64,000 bases of DNA. It comes from Yamagishiella unicocca. Taxonomy: Eukaryota; Chlorophyta; Chlorophyceae; Chlamydomonadales; Volvocaceae. This document shows, piece by piece, positions 1-12,298 of this stretch. Within the stretch, counting starts at the first letter, position 1; every line of letters starts with the position of its first letter. The translations under genes and the position numbers were made by a program. The stretch lies in the NCBI GenBank assembly GCA_003116995.1, contig BDSL01000002.1:310001-374000 (forward strand). Reading direction: 5' to 3'. Below the pieces are notes generated by a model. That model had not been told where the DNA came from and did no database searches. It saw only the letters and a program-made list of their open reading frames with translations.

Positions 1-3000
1 TTTTTTGCGTCGTTGGGGAAAGCCGCAGTGAAGAGTCCCACACTGTGGCCCTCGTTATCGGGGCCCCTGAAGGGAGGTACCCCGGACGTGCGCCTGCTGA
101 GCTCAGCCCACAGGCGGCACTCACCCTTGCGTACGGCTATACGACGTAGCAGCCGCGCGCCTTCCTCTTCCGGCGGCCTGTCGTACACACCGGCGACGTT
201 GGTCTGCGCCGCCGCACAAGTCGTACATGGGAGACGGGCAGGGGTCGGTGGTGGGGTCGGTGTCGGCAGGAGGCTGCGTGCCGCGTTGCTACACGACGAC
301 GACGAGGCAAGCCAGTGTGCGGCACGGCGCAAGACAGACAGCGTCGCCACCTCCTTGGTTCCCCCTTGCACGTTTCAGGGCGGCGCCGATGCAACACATA
401 CCGCTCCCATACCAGTGCTGTATTGACATTTGTTGAGTACATTACGGAAAAGCGCTTAGATTGTCAACTATATGGACACTCACCCCCTACGCTTAGATTG
501 TCAACTATATGGACACTCACCCCCTAGCCAGCAGCGTTTGTTTTAGCCCAACACACCGCCGCCTGCCGGCCTGAGCGCACCCCAGCCGCAGCCGCAAGCA
601 AGCCCGGCACCCACCAGGAATACCACGAAGTGCGGTCGCAGCTGCTCCGCGAGGTCACGAACCAATGTGTCGCCGCTGAGGATGGTGCAGCCCAGTTGCT
701 CGTCCAGTACGGCATCGCCGTGCAGTACGGGCAGGAGGCCCGACCTCAGGCAGTCCGCCACCGCGCCGCTGCCCGACTTGCTGACCTGCAATCAAGGCGT
801 TCGGGTGGGGTGGCATAAAAACCGTTTACGCGACAAGGAAAGGATGGTTGGCGCATGGCCGTCGGACACCGATTGTGTGGGCGCATGCTGCAGCACTGGG
901 ACTAACTACCGGCAAACCTGTGGAGGCGGCCTGTCGGGGCTGTGTAAAGGAAAAGGAAAAGAAAACGAAGAAGCGTTTCGGGGGGGCCCGATGAGCGGCG
1001 GGGGGGGGATGACGACCTGGGGGGGTCCGATAAGAGGCGAAAGGCGGCATAAGGACCCGTTTCCACGCATGGGTCTGCTGCGGGGGTGCGGAATGAGCGG
1101 CGAGCAGGGCAGGTCGTGTTGGGATGTCCCTACAATCCCCGGACGCAGCGTCCTCGACACGGGTGCCGCCTGGCTGGCATGTGCTGCCGGTAGGCGACGC
1201 CGGGAAATGGAAATGGACATAACGGTAAGGGTTTCGAGGCGCGTAATGACCCGTGACGATCTGAGCCCCAACCTGCGGACTAGTCCGTGCCGAACGACAG
1301 CAAGGATAGGATACTGGGTGCTCTGAGTCAGGTGCGTTCGGCGAGCTCACGCAGCGGCCTCGACACCCCCACCTGCCGGTGCCGGGTGGTGTAGTGGCCA
1401 AAGGGCGAAAGTCCCACCGCAGGGGCACCAGCTGCATGCAGGAAGAGCGGCCAAGGCGTCAGCGGGCAGGGAAGAGCGGGGCATCAGGGGGAAGAGCGGG
1501 AGGAGTGGGGCGACCGCCTTCTGCAGCCTAACGCGCCAAAGGCCTTCCCCGCGTGCCCCTGCCTCCTGGTTGGCAATACACACATTGGCTGCCGCCGCCC
1601 AGCCTCACCCTGCACCAGCTCTGCAACCACATGGCCGTTCAGCTTCGTCACGGAGGCCCTGGAGGTGGGCGGAACGCAGACGGGGTGTGGACGACGATGG
1701 GGCAGGTGCGCAGTGCACCAGGCTCCGGGTGCTCCCTTGGTGTGCGAACTTGTGGGCCCCCGCAAGGGCCCTCAAAACAACACCGGCACCAAGACCTTTC
1801 GTTACCGGTATTATTCCAATTGCGTTTGACTGGAACAGCGCAACGGCAGCGACCGCTCGAGAGCGACCGGTCAGCCTCCTGCTGCACAGCAGCACAATAT
1901 GTCACCGGTGTATTATCCCCTGTCCAGCCCTTGTGTCTAAACCCGGTACGATGCCGCAGGCCTGCATAAGTGCCGCGCATCGCATTGCGTACGCTGCCCC
2001 ACACTCCCGATTGTTTACGCGCAGGTCAACCCATCACGGAAGGGGGGACATCACAAGTGCCGAATCCTGCCACCCGCTATCCGACCAGGGTCACAGGCGG
2101 GCCACCGTACAACATACCCGCCACCCGCCCGACCCCCCCAGCAGGCGCCTAACCTTGTCAGCGCAAATCCTTGTCGTACGCGTGGGTCGCTCAACGGCCC
2201 GTGGGCCACGCCGTACTCGCTTGCCGGATGGTGCTGCGGTCAGCGGGTGGCAGGTGTGGCGGGTGGCAAGTGATCCCGGCCCCTCGGGTCGGGTCGGGTT
2301 CGGTCGGGCTGTGCCCGGCATGTCCATGCGCATGCTACCGGTGGTCACTGGGGCCTTACACTGCGTGTGCGTCGGGGTCAGGACCCAGAGTGGGAGCTGG
2401 AGCGAAACCCAGTTTGCTTCCTCCACAAGCTGCCGTATGTATGTTCTCATTTGTCCAGGCCAGCACGCGGCCCTGCTTGCGCCGGCCCCCCCGCCCTCAG
2501 CCCTCTGTGGTCAGCCCACGAGGTGCCACCGAGCTCCGCCACTGCCCCTCCAGCTTGTGCCTGCGCACGCTGGCAAGCCCCTGGGACCCCCTGGAGCCCC
2601 TGGCAAGCCCCTGGGACCACCCTGGAGCCCCTGGCAAACTCCCCGTCAAACGCCCCTGGTACGTGCACGAGGTGAGGCACCTGGCGGCCGCAGGAGCTCA
2701 GGGTTTGGGGGCCGAGCCAAGCCCCACTGCACAAGGTATGGCGAGCCATCCCGCGCCTCCTCCGGCCGGCGTATCATTGGCACGCATCCCAGACATCATT
2801 ACCTAGCCACCCCCTGGCCTCGTGGACCACACGCGCGATCCCGCAAAGCGCGGCACGGACATGCTGCAGGGGACCGCTCGTACCCCGAATGATCCAGCGC
2901 CGTGCACCAGGACTGTGCTGCCAGCGTGGTCGCTCGCCAGAGACTGGCACACAGCACACAGCACACCGCCCTGCAGGGTCTCAAGCCGGTCCTTCTGCGT

Positions 3001-3084
3001 CACGGCTGCTCCGCCCAGCTTGATGATGCGCCATACGGGCGGCAGCGAAGGCTCATGATCCCTGGGGTTGTGCGGAGCCGGCAA
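1..3084 (-). CDS. IPK: Isopentenyl phosphate kinase (3' end outside window)
   Basis: Amino-acid-kinase-family enzyme that phosphorylates isopentenyl phosphate to IPP with ATP, feeding isoprenoid synthesis. Six exons join in phase: about 3061-2884, 2233-2154, 1658-1609, 1431-1373, 785-615 and 203-125, all with GT-AG borders. Exon 1 gives the ATP loop IIKLGGAAVTQK and VLVHGAGSFG; exon 2 begins HHPASEYGVAHGPLSDPRV, placing the catalytic His directly after GAGSFG, as in the family. Then follow SVTKLNGHVVAELVQ, AGAPAVGLSPFG, GLLPVLHGDAVLDEQLGCT with ILSGDTLVRDLA, and TNVAGVYDRPPEEEGARLL. A possible exon 7 starts near 66 (AG acceptor) and runs off the left edge. No in-frame ATG lies in exon 1 before the upstream stop near 3148, so a short 5' exon carrying the start must lie upstream. 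The family assignment is firm; the N-terminus and C-terminus are not resolved. Confidence 0.9.
453..526. repeat. 37-bp tandem duplication in IPK intron
   Basis: Two almost identical 37-bp units follow each other, both containing GCTTAGATTGTCAACTATAT and ending in a C-rich run. They lie in the kinase intron between the exons at 785-615 and 203-125. The unit is AT-richer than its surroundings. Confidence 0.85.
2571..2640. repeat. Short tandem repeat, ~33-bp unit, in IPK intron
   Basis: Two units of CTGGCAAGCCCCTGGGACC followed by a CTGGAGCCC block, plus part of a third, lie in the first kinase intron. They produce Pro/Gly-rich spurious reading frames on both strands. Confidence 0.8.
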
Positions 3085-3089
3085 CAGTG

Positions 3090-3611
3090 AACGAGTGCCA
3101 GAGCCGATAAGCTTGGCTGAGTTTAGGTGAAGGGCTGGTCCAACTTTCTAGCGGAGTGTACGGCTTGCGGAGCGGGAGGGGGGTGGTGGGGGTACCCGTT
3201 GACGTTGAGACGCACAGGGGAGCACGTCTTGCACCAGCATTCGCTTTTTCAGGTCGACCTGGTCCCAGGATAGCGCGGAGGTGGCCGCTTACTTGCTTCT
3301 CCTAGACGGTGAGGACAACGGAAGCCCGTCGTTGGATGGTTGGGAGGCAGGATTTTGATCTGAGGCGTGCATTGCATGTACATAAATGTGAATATTCCTC
3401 AGCCCAAATGCAACCAAATGCCGTCGCGTGCTCTTCAGGTTTGCGCGATGCATTCCGCCGTACGTTGTGGACCGAATTTGTAACAGTCTTTCTACAAAAG
3501 TTGCCTAATTTTAGAGCAACCCTCCGAATTAAGACAGCGTTGCGCCAGACTATGCACCGAAACACCTAACCTTAGTGTGCCCAGGTTGCAAGTCGCGCTT
3601 TGCACACGAAA
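3090..3611. promoter_or_regulatory. Likely bidirectional promoter region between IPK and ERV46
   Basis: About 520 bp separate the head-to-head starts of the kinase (minus) and the ERV46 homologue (plus). It must also hold the missing 5' exon of the kinase. No convincing TATA box or known motif was identified; the promoter role is inferred from the divergent arrangement only. Confidence 0.45.
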
Positions 3612-6600
3612 ATGGCCAGCACGGGGGGCGCTGGCGGGGGCGGGGGCGGGGGCTTTTTCTCCAAGCTGAAAGCACTCGACGCCTACCCTAAGATCAATGA
3701 GGACTTCTTCACGAAGACGATGTCTGGGGGCGTCATAACGATCGTGGCCTCGGTCGTGATGGTCTTGCTGTTCTTATCAGAGCTACGTAAGTGGCTTACC
3801 ATCTGTGCTTTATAGCTATAATAGCTAGCCTCGAGAGCTTGTAAGAGCTGGCCTGGCTCCCGCGCACAGGACTGTACCTCACAACGCAATCAGTACACGA
3901 GCTCTCTGTGGATATTGGGCGAGGAGAGAAGATACAAATCCACGTGAGTGTATCTTTTGTGGTAGGCGCCCCTGCTCAGGTTCATGCGTGATGGTCGCGG
4001 AACATTCTGAGGGCTCGTGCTTCACCTCTCAGTTGTCATGACAAGGATACTTTCCCATGCAGTTCGACATGACTTTTCCCAAGGTGCCATGTTCGTGGCT
4101 GAGCTTGGACGCCATGGACATCAGCGGCGAGCTCCACCTTGATCTGGTAGTTGAGCCTTAAAGTGCTGCGTTTATTTGTTTGTGCGATTATAGCTTGGGC
4201 TATGGGATCTAACCAAGCGGGCGCTGTTGTCCTCCACAATTTTGGGGCCGCACAGGACCACGACGTCTACAAGCAGCGGCTTAGCGGAAATGGGTCGCCC
4301 GTGAAGGAGGTAGAGAAGCACAACGTTGACGCCACGAAAAAGAAGGCGCCGGCCAACGTTACGGAGGCGGAAAATGCAACTGCTGTGGCTACGTGTGGCA
4401 GTTGCTATGGTGCGGAGGACAAGCAGGGCGACTGCTGTAACACTTGCGACGAGGTGTGTCTGTGTAACTGTAGTTGCACGTGTGCTTGGGGGGGGATCTT
4501 TTCAGGAGACAGGTCATTATCACTGAAGGGAGCTGTCTAGGGTTTTACGCGAACCTTTGAATACACGTTTGAACGGGGTATTCTTGTGTGACATGCATGT
4601 TTCCCGTTGTGTTTTCGATGTTGTAGCTGTATGGCGCGTGGGGAACCCTGCAGATGCTGTCAGGTGCCGATGGTGCTGTCATGTCGCCAGGAGCCTTGGC
4701 GATTGCACCTTGGAACATGAGCATGTTCTTCTCATCCTTGGAGCTACAATGCACGCGTGAAAGTCATCTGCGCGTGTCTGACACGTCCAGATATACCGGG
4801 ATGCGCCCGTGGCTACATCTCCTCCCGGAACTGTGTCGCCAGGGGAAGGGCGCCAGTGCTCAACGTTTTTCACATTGTCCGTGCTGCAACGTTGTATTGA
4901 AGCGCACGCACCACTCCAGGGGCACAGCTGAAGTGCAGCTCACCTCAGACCGTGCACCTCACCTGCCGCCCTGCGTCCCGGGATAGGTCCGGGCCGCCTA
5001 CCGCCGTAAAGGCTGGGCGCTGTCCAATGTGGACCACATTGAGCAGTGCGCTCATGACCTCTACACGGAGAGCATCAAGGAGCAGACGGGCGAGGGCTGT
5101 CACATGTGGGGCATGCTAGAGGTAAGGAAGCGTAAAGCTCTTTGCAGGTTGCAGATGTGGTGAGTGGGGAGTGGAGTGGCCTGGGGCTGGGCGTCATTAC
5201 CAGCGGTCGGCGATCAACAGGTTGCTGGCTGGCTGTGGGATGTGATTACAGCTATCTATCTTCAGTAGATAGCTGTCCCTCGGAATCATGGGCAGTAAAC
5301 CTTGGGTGTTGGCATCTCCCTGTATGCCACCGCAGGTCAACAAGGTGGCCGGCAACTTCCACTTCGCACCCGGGCGATCGTACCAGCAAGGGAGTATGCA
5401 CGTGCACGACATTGCGCCGTTCGGTGACGCGATCATTGACTTCCGTCACACTATCCACAAACTCAGCTTTGGCGAGCCCTATCCTGGGATGAAGAACCCG
5501 CTGGACACCGCAAAGGCGGGCTACTCGTCCGCAGCGGCCACGGGCATGTTCCAATATTTCCTGAAGGTAAAGAGGGGAGCGCAGGGGGAGACTTCAGCAC
5601 GGGTTTGTCCATGGAGCAAGTCACGACGTGAGGAGGCAGTGGTTATGCCTCCTGTACTTGCGGGCGCAAGATCAACTGCCATATGCAAAATCAATCGCCA
5701 AACGCCAACACTGGGAATGGAGGGGACGGCTTTAGGGGATGGAAAGAGCTGAGTTAGGCGCGCCACAGATATGTGCCCTGCTCATATCCTGCCGAGGGTC
5801 CCGGAGCTTTGCGTAGAGCGGCTTGATGCAAAACCACCGCTATACGCCTTCTGGCGAGATAGGGTGCGAGCGCGTACGAGCGAGCCGCTAAACCAAGGTA
5901 TTCCGGTTGTACGCCAAACTTAAGGCATCGCGTGAGACCCATCCAGTTCGCACCTGCGAAGTCGGAACACGCTAAGGCACTGTGTTTCTCTTGGGCCTTG
6001 GGAACGTAGCTTAACGGCAGTGGAATCCATACACAATCCATCCATGTCGGTCTTGACCTACTTCAAGACATGCGCACTGCAAAGGCCATATAGGTGAACA
6101 CGTGCTGCTGTTAGGTACGGCGGGTTAACTAGCTCGTCAATCAACTCCGAGATGCGAGTTTGATTGTGGTCAATACAAGCGGTGCAACAACTCGACCCGG
6201 ACGCGGAAAGACCCAGTGCCCGAGCGAACGATGTTTCGAGGATCGGTTATTTACACACGTAATTGAAGTGATAGCAATACTCGGCCTGCGAAGCTGACCA
6301 GCATGTCCCCATCCGGTTCTGACAGGTTGTGCCCACCGGCTACACGGACGTGCTCAACAAGACACTGGCCACCAACCAGTTCTCAGTCACGGAAAACTTC
6401 CGGGAAGCGCAAGGGGGCGCGGGCAAGACGCTCCCAGGCGTCTTCTTTTTTTACGACCTATCGCCTATTAAGGTTCGCATAGTGGAGCACAGCTCGTCCT
6501 TCCTCTCGTTCCTTACCAGCGTCTGTGCCATCGTGGGTGGCGTGTTTACGGTTTCGGGAATCCTGGACGCTTTCGTATACACCAGCACCCGCCTGATACG

Positions 6601-6631
6601 GAAGAAGATGGAGCTGGGGAAGTTCAACTGA
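3612..6631 (+). CDS. ERV46: ERV46/ERGIC3-type ER-Golgi cargo receptor
   Basis: Membrane protein that cycles between ER and cis-Golgi in COPII/COPI vesicles with ERV41 as partner. Seven exons join in phase: 3612-3786, 3870-3943, 4063-4146, 4256-4453, 4987-5121, 5336-5566 and 6326-6631, giving 400 residues against about 385 in relatives. The ATG at 3612 has an AAAATGGCC context. The N-terminus carries FFSKLKALDAYPKINEDFF and a first membrane segment (VITIVASVVMVLLFLSEL). The luminal part has the cysteine motif CGSCYGAEDKQGDCCNTCDE at the place typical for the family, then YRRKGWALSNVDHIEQC and NFHFAPGRSYQQGSMHVHD. The C-terminus has FFYDLSPIKVRIVEHSSSF, a second membrane segment (SFLTSVCAIVGGVFTVSGIL) and a lysine-rich tail, RKKMELGKFN. 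An odd point is a Gly-rich run at residues 5-14. TGTAA poly(A) candidates lie at 7065 and 7124. Confidence 0.95.
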
Positions 6632-9600
6632 TTGTGAACGGATTGTTGCAGACAAGAACATCGTGAGGTAGACGGCGGGCCGAGGACACATGGTGTACAT
6701 CCGATGGATAAGAGGGGAAACCAATGGACCGGCAGCAGAGAAAACGTAGCATTGGCTGGAATGGTGCGTATGTATCATTTGGAAAGGATCTGGCAGTAGC
6801 AACTGTGGTGGCAGGGCGCGTGCTTGGAAGCACGTGCGGCGGAATAAACGTATGCCGCATTTTTGTGATTGGCATGACACGCACCCGTGGGGCAGCAGCC
6901 ATCCTCGACTTGGATGCTCAGGGGTTGGATGAGGTGGTCTCGATGCACACGCTACGTAACGTGCCGATGACCGTACATGCAAGGTCTGGCAGCGGGGGCG
7001 GGGGCGAAGCCTAACCAGTATTGCTCATGTGATGCACTTCCAAAGGACCGTGCAGACCCGATCATGTAACAGTGGATGAGCTTGCTCAAGTGGTATTCGT
7101 CCATAAAATGGGCGTGTGCGGATTGTAACCGATGTATGGCTCATGTCTGTTGGCTTGCGTGGGGAAGTTCCAGCCGCATTTACATGGCTGAAGGGCATGG
7201 TAGCCACAGTACCTCGTGCCCCGGGCGTTGTCATGGACGTGACATACGACGTACACCCATCGCCACCAGCCCCCTCTATTCGCCGCCCGCCTTGCCAAAA
7301 AGCGTGTGCTTCAAACATGGACAACGCTGTGCGCGACGCATGCCATTGATATAAAGTGATTGCGGGGTAACACTGAAAGAGCTGATAGTCAAAGGAGGGA
7401 ACAGCTGTGGCCACAGGATAGCTGACGTGTTTAGTCAGGTTTAGTTCGAGTTAGTTTGCCTGGCACTGGTTGGAGCACAGAGCTAGCCTGTCAGGCAGGC
7501 TGCTAGCCTGCCGGCAGCTAGCTGATAGGCTTACTCACGACCGATTCGACTGCAGGGGGTCGACTGTTTCCAACGACTTGCCCGGACAAAAAAATCGGCC
7601 AGCCTGGTATGCGGTTGTACATGGTATTGTCGAGGCACTAGCGCACGCTGTTGGAAGCCTAGCGCTGGTGACTACCATTTGACGGGTTGCCACGAATGGA
7701 GCACAAGGGGCAACACGAAGCAGGGGAATACATACCAGTACGTAACCAGGTTTGACGCCTTCCTGTCATGCCCCACAGCAGGCTTCGGCCGTCACGGACA
7801 CTCGGTGGCCGTGCTGTTCGTGCTTTCCTGGCTGACCGTCGTGGCCGACTCCAGGCCTGACTGGCGTGCGCTGTCGTTAGCGCTCAGGCTACAACTGACC
7901 AGGTCGTAGGCACGTTAGCAGGTGAACGCCGCAAGTCGCTACCTCTTCCGGGGTCTGCCCCGGGTATCCTGACTCCCGACCGAAGCGCGGCCAGGCGCGG
8001 CCCACAGCTGCACTGTTGCTTGCGGGGGCAATTATGCTCGACACTGTTGTTACACGTCTGCAACTGGGCACCTCGTGCGAGAGGGTACTTCGAGCACGGC
8101 CGGGAACACTAGGTATGGCATCCCCCTCGTGCTAAGACGGCGGAGGCTCTGTGGGCCCGATGTGCGCACCTTATCCCTGCAGCTCCGATCGTGAGCCAGC
8201 TACCGCCCAACACCAAAACTTACCAGACGACATAAGACGACGTCCGTTACTTAGTGTCAACGAAGCATACCTAACAAAACATTTGCGAGATATTTCACTC
8301 CAACCGTCATGCCCAGATACGCGTTCCTGGAGCGGCGCCGAAACCATGACTAATGCCCGCAAATCGTTCATGCCGGTGCTGGGGCATGACATCCCCACGC
8401 CTTCACGCAAGAGCTCAGACCTGCCCAGACTGGCGCATGTATGCCTTATCGCAATCAATATGCGCGAATCTTTGCAGGGGAAGGGGCGCATATCGAACAT
8501 GCGGAGCGCGCCCACGTTCCCCGCCTACCTGTATGGCGCGACGTCCGCGTTCGCCCTACGACCTGTCGAACTGTTCTCATGCCGCCATACAGGGCACACA
8601 TATTTGATTTCCCTGGTAAAAACAAATGCACTACTGCATCGTACTTTGCCAACTTTGGCTAACCCATGTCGCCACGTGAGCGCGTTTCGTACGTGTTAGA
8701 AACACGCGGCGTAAATGTATGCGCGCGTGGAATATTAAGGCGTTACCCTAAAACCATAAAACCCTCAAGCCCAGGCTTACGTTTAAAAATATTCCTAATG
8801 CGGCAACCTGGAGTGGAAACGTAGCGTAACCCTATTCGCAAAGAGCCTTCAAGATTGTAACGATGCAACCCCAACTCCTATGCAGGCCCTTTGGCATGCT
8901 TCGTTCTGCAACTCATTCCTCCGAAACTGGATACCGTTTCGTGGTCGTTACTCACAATAAGGAACCAAAATATCTCTAGGGTACGGTAATGGAAAGGGTC
9001 GGTCATGTGTGTCGTACACGTGCTTTTTCCGACACCCAGGCGACCCAGCACGCATGAACTATTCATGTGATGGCCACAGCTTGATAGATAGTTCGGGCTT
9101 ATATGGCGTTATAGGACGTACCTAACGCGTTCAAGTGCGGCGCAGAGCATTTACCTGCCTCGCTCTGCCGCCAAGTCTTCAGATGTTGATAGCCTGACAA
9201 CTTTTAGGACCTTTTCCTAAAGTGCTTCAAAGATATTCCTGTAACGTCCTTAATACGGCCTACTGACAGGCGCCGACCTTCGACTCTTTGATCGGCGGGC
9301 AGTTGCTGATTCGCCTCACGTCCCTAGCTTGCCCTATCAAGTGGATAGTAGCGTTTGTTACTGGCGCCTCGAACACAGGCTTGTCCGTGGAGATCGCCTC
9401 GAAGGAAAAGTCGTAGGCTGACTTATCTGTGACGGCCACCACAGATTGCGACCACATCAAGTTTGTAAGAATCTTACCAACGGCCATTATGATTGGGAAG
9501 CGGTTTAATGGGATAGTCGCTGGCGTTGGACCAGACGGCGACTTTCCCGCCGAAGAGCGGGGCCGAAGGTCTTCGTCTGGCAGCTCCGCAAACCTTCTGT

Positions 9601-10000
9601 CGCCGGTCCGAAGCGATGCCAGCAACATGTAAGATGACCGTATGCTCTTGGGAGTGATGACCACCCTGTCGCCACCCGTCTTACTGTGTCTCCACGGTCC
9701 TGCTGGTACGGCTGCAGGTGCAGGAACGAGATGCTGAGTCCGGAAGGCGGACAATATCATGGCGATGGCGAACCTGGAAGCCTCCGCGTCGGCATACAAG
9801 GTGGGGCGTTCCGTCAGATGCTTGTCTCCCACTTACCGGGTGCACATATCTACCGTATGCGCGTTCTGGGTTCAGCCGTCAAATGGCCCATATCACGTGT
9901 GCCGACGGCCGGGATACATGCATATTGCAACGCTGGGAATTTCCATACGGGTTACCGTGCTGTTCTTGCTGGCTGGTCTAGCAGGCCACACTAACCACGT
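6632..10000. other. Gene-poor stretch downstream of ERV46
   Basis: About 3.4 kb, including roughly 0.4-0.5 kb of likely ERV46 3' UTR. The rest is AT-richer than the exons and shows only scattered open frames without recognisable domains or linked splice structure. No RNA gene or mobile element was recognised. The part just before 10000 may hold 5' exons of the next gene. Confidence 0.5.
9260..9832 (-). CDS. Unsupported open frame, possibly a gene fragment
   Basis: An open frame of up to 190 codons without an obvious ATG at its upstream end (first in-frame ATG near 9761). The translation is not low-complexity, and includes ITPKSIRSSYMLLASL and AVGKILTNLMWSQSVVAVT, which is unusual for chance frames in this window. 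I recognise no family. It lies upstream of, and divergent from, the polyP/polyQ gene. It could be a chance frame, an exon of an unmodelled gene or a decayed coding sequence. Confidence 0.15.
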   Translation of the reverse strand: MGDKHLTERPTLYADAEASRFAIAMILSAFRTQHLVPAPAAVPAGPWRHSKTGGDRVVITPKSIRSSYMLLASLRTGDRRFAELPDEDLRPRSSAGKSPSGPTPATIPLNRFPIIMAVGKILTNLMWSQSVVAVTDKSAYDFSFEAISTDKPVFEAPVTNATIHLIGQARDVRRISNCPPIKESKVGACQ

Positions 10001-10200
10001 GATCGACCGCCCTCCGTGTGGTAGGCGTCCGCGCCACGTCGTCTGCCTCGCTGACCTTAAACGGCTATGCGTCACTCTCTTCTGGGGACTCCACCCCTAC
10101 ATCGGGCGTCGGCTCTGTGTGCAGCCTGACCGCGTACAGCAACAGCGCTCCGCATAGTAGTGGGGATGACACCCTAACTGGCCTCTGTCTGCAATCGCCG

Positions 10201-12298
10201 ATGGTCAGCATTGCCCAGCCTGCGGCGGACCTGGCCCAGGGGCCCCCGGCGGCCAAGTGCCTTGCCCAAACGTCCACCAAGGAAAGAAACACTGCCGTGG
10301 GCGACGAAGATGGGCCGTTTGTTCCACGCGAGTTCCACCCCGTCGACATACAGCTCGCCCGCATGTTGGCAGCAGTGTCTCAGGCTACCAATGCCAGCCC
10401 TGCACAGCTCCTTCAAGTGCTGCTGAACTTCACCCCTGAGGACTACCAGGTGCGACCGTTGGTCTAGATGCTCATGGCGCCAGTAATGTTACAGCGCCGT
10501 GTAGTATTTGGCTATACCACTGGCCAATTCGTGACGGAGTTGTGCATATGCACTTCTTCTGGGCAAACGCACCGCCGGTATGCTTATGCACGGTTTTCGC
10601 CCTCGGCTCTTCCGTGTCGGATCTTTGCTAACAGCTATCTTGCCCCGCCACCATCCTGCTCTTCGCGGTCTTCAGGACCTGGTCAACGCCCTGGCTGAAA
10701 GCGGTAGCAGCTACGTCTACCTGCTTGCCTGCCACCTACACAACCTACGCACCATGGCGGAGGAGGCCATCGAGGACACCGCGAATGACGACAAGGCAAC
10801 TGCCGACACCTCTGAGGCGAAGTCGGGTGGAGCCGCCTCGAAGGCTAAGACTACCAAAGCTCAGGCCCAGGCCGCCGGCTCCGGCGGCGCTGGAGCGGCT
10901 GCAAAGGATGACGCAGAGACTACCGGTGCCCAGGAAGCACTGCGCTCATCTATTCAAGGCCAGTACCATCGGGTCGTGTGTCGACTAGTCGACACGGCCC
11001 TCGGCGTGCTGCAGTCGAACTCGCTGCCGGTGCAAGCCTTTCCACCGCCTCCGCCACCACCACCCCCGCCGCCTCCCCCGCCGCAAAGCCGCGGTGGTGG
11101 CAGGTCGCGCGCTGATCAGGATTTCCGCAACAAGTCCAGCTCGGGAATGCCGGGCGCTTTCATGTACTCGACACATGGACACCAGGGGCCGCGTAGCGGC
11201 CCTTATCAGCCGCCAGTTCCATCTCCCGCAATGTCAAGTGGCTCTGCCGGTATGGCAGCTGGAAAGAAACGGCAGTTGGCAAGCGCTGCTGGCGCCGCTG
11301 CCGCTGCTGCTGCCACCGGTGTACGTAAAGCTGCAGGCGCCAGCGCGGAGGAGAGTCGGATGGTCGGTCATGTGCTGAAGGCGGTCATGCAGCACCTTGG
11401 CCCGGACACGGCGGCTGAGGTGGTCGAAGCGCTTGCGGCTCATGGCTTGGGTGGTGCCATGCCTGTCGAACCTCCCGCGGCGATGGAGACGACGATGGCG
11501 GTGGCGGGCAGGGCGGCGGCCCGTAATGGCGCCATGAATACGCGCTCGCGAAGCTTTTCGCAGTCCGCCGCGGAAGCTATGACTAACTCCCGACCTGCCG
11601 GAGCTGGCACAGCCCGGCATCGTTCCGCCACGGCTGTCTCGTACATCTCAACCGGGACGGTGCCAGTGCAGGTGCATCGAAGCGGCCTACCGCCGCCGCC
11701 GCCGCCGCGCCTGCTCCCGCAGCAGCACCGACCCGTCGCCGCGCTGCATCCGCAGCCGTTCGCCGATGTTATCGTGGACCAGCGACACGTGGACGCCATA
11801 CTCGTGCAGCAGCAGCAGCAGCAACAACAGCAACAACGACAGCAGCAACTGCAGATACTCGAGCTGCTCGCCGCAACTCACGGCGAAGGCAACGCAATTG
11901 GCATGCCGGCGCCGATCATTGCGGTACCGGGCTTGTCGGTCGTGACGCCCTCGGCCATGTCCCAGCCAGACCCATTTACAGTGGCCGCCGCCACACAGCT
12001 CATGCAGTCATACACCAGCGCACCTTCCTACACAAGCGCGCCTTCCTATAACTACGAAGCCTCCGTCTGGGCTCCCGCCCTCCCGGCGTCATTACAGCGG
12101 CCAGTCCCGTCCCTTCCATTTGTAGGGCCTACGGCTGGAACAGGCCCCCTGCACGCAGTCCTGCAGCAGCAGCATCTACGCGGTGATCTCTCATCCATGA
12201 GCACGGTGCCCATGACCGGCCACGTCGCCGGCACCATGCCCTATGTGTCGGCCGTGCCGTATCCTGGCATCTCCCTTCCCAACGGCTGGTTGCTGTAA
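10201..12298 (+). CDS. Uncharacterised low-complexity protein with polyP and polyQ tracts
   Basis: Not recognised. Two exons join in phase: 10201 (first in-frame ATG; the frame is open back to 10003) to 10449, and 10676-12298, with a GTGCGA donor and a CTTCAG acceptor. This gives about 623 residues. The splice joins two helical-looking parts, VDIQLARMLAAVSQATNASP and DLVNALAESGSSYVYLLACH. After an acidic Ala/Lys linker comes a second ordered block (GQYHRVVCRLVDTALGVLQS), then fifteen prolines, a third helical block near residue 315 (HVLKAVMQHLGPDTAAEVVE), a polyQ tract encoded at 11806-11850, and a duplicated SYTSAP motif. There is no signal peptide or membrane segment. A TGTAA poly(A) candidate lies 60 bp past the stop. 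Upstream exons are possible. The composition suggests a nuclear or RNA-related scaffold, but that is a guess. Confidence 0.65.

Noticed and set aside
1570..2892. 440-codon plus-strand open frame
   Set aside because: It lies over IPK exons and introns on the opposite strand, is Arg/Pro/Ala-rich without domain, and the minus-strand kinase exons here are certain.
8151..8699. 182-codon plus-strand open frame in the gene-poor region
   Set aside because: No domain, no ATG at its upstream end, mixed composition, and no phase-compatible neighbouring exons were found.
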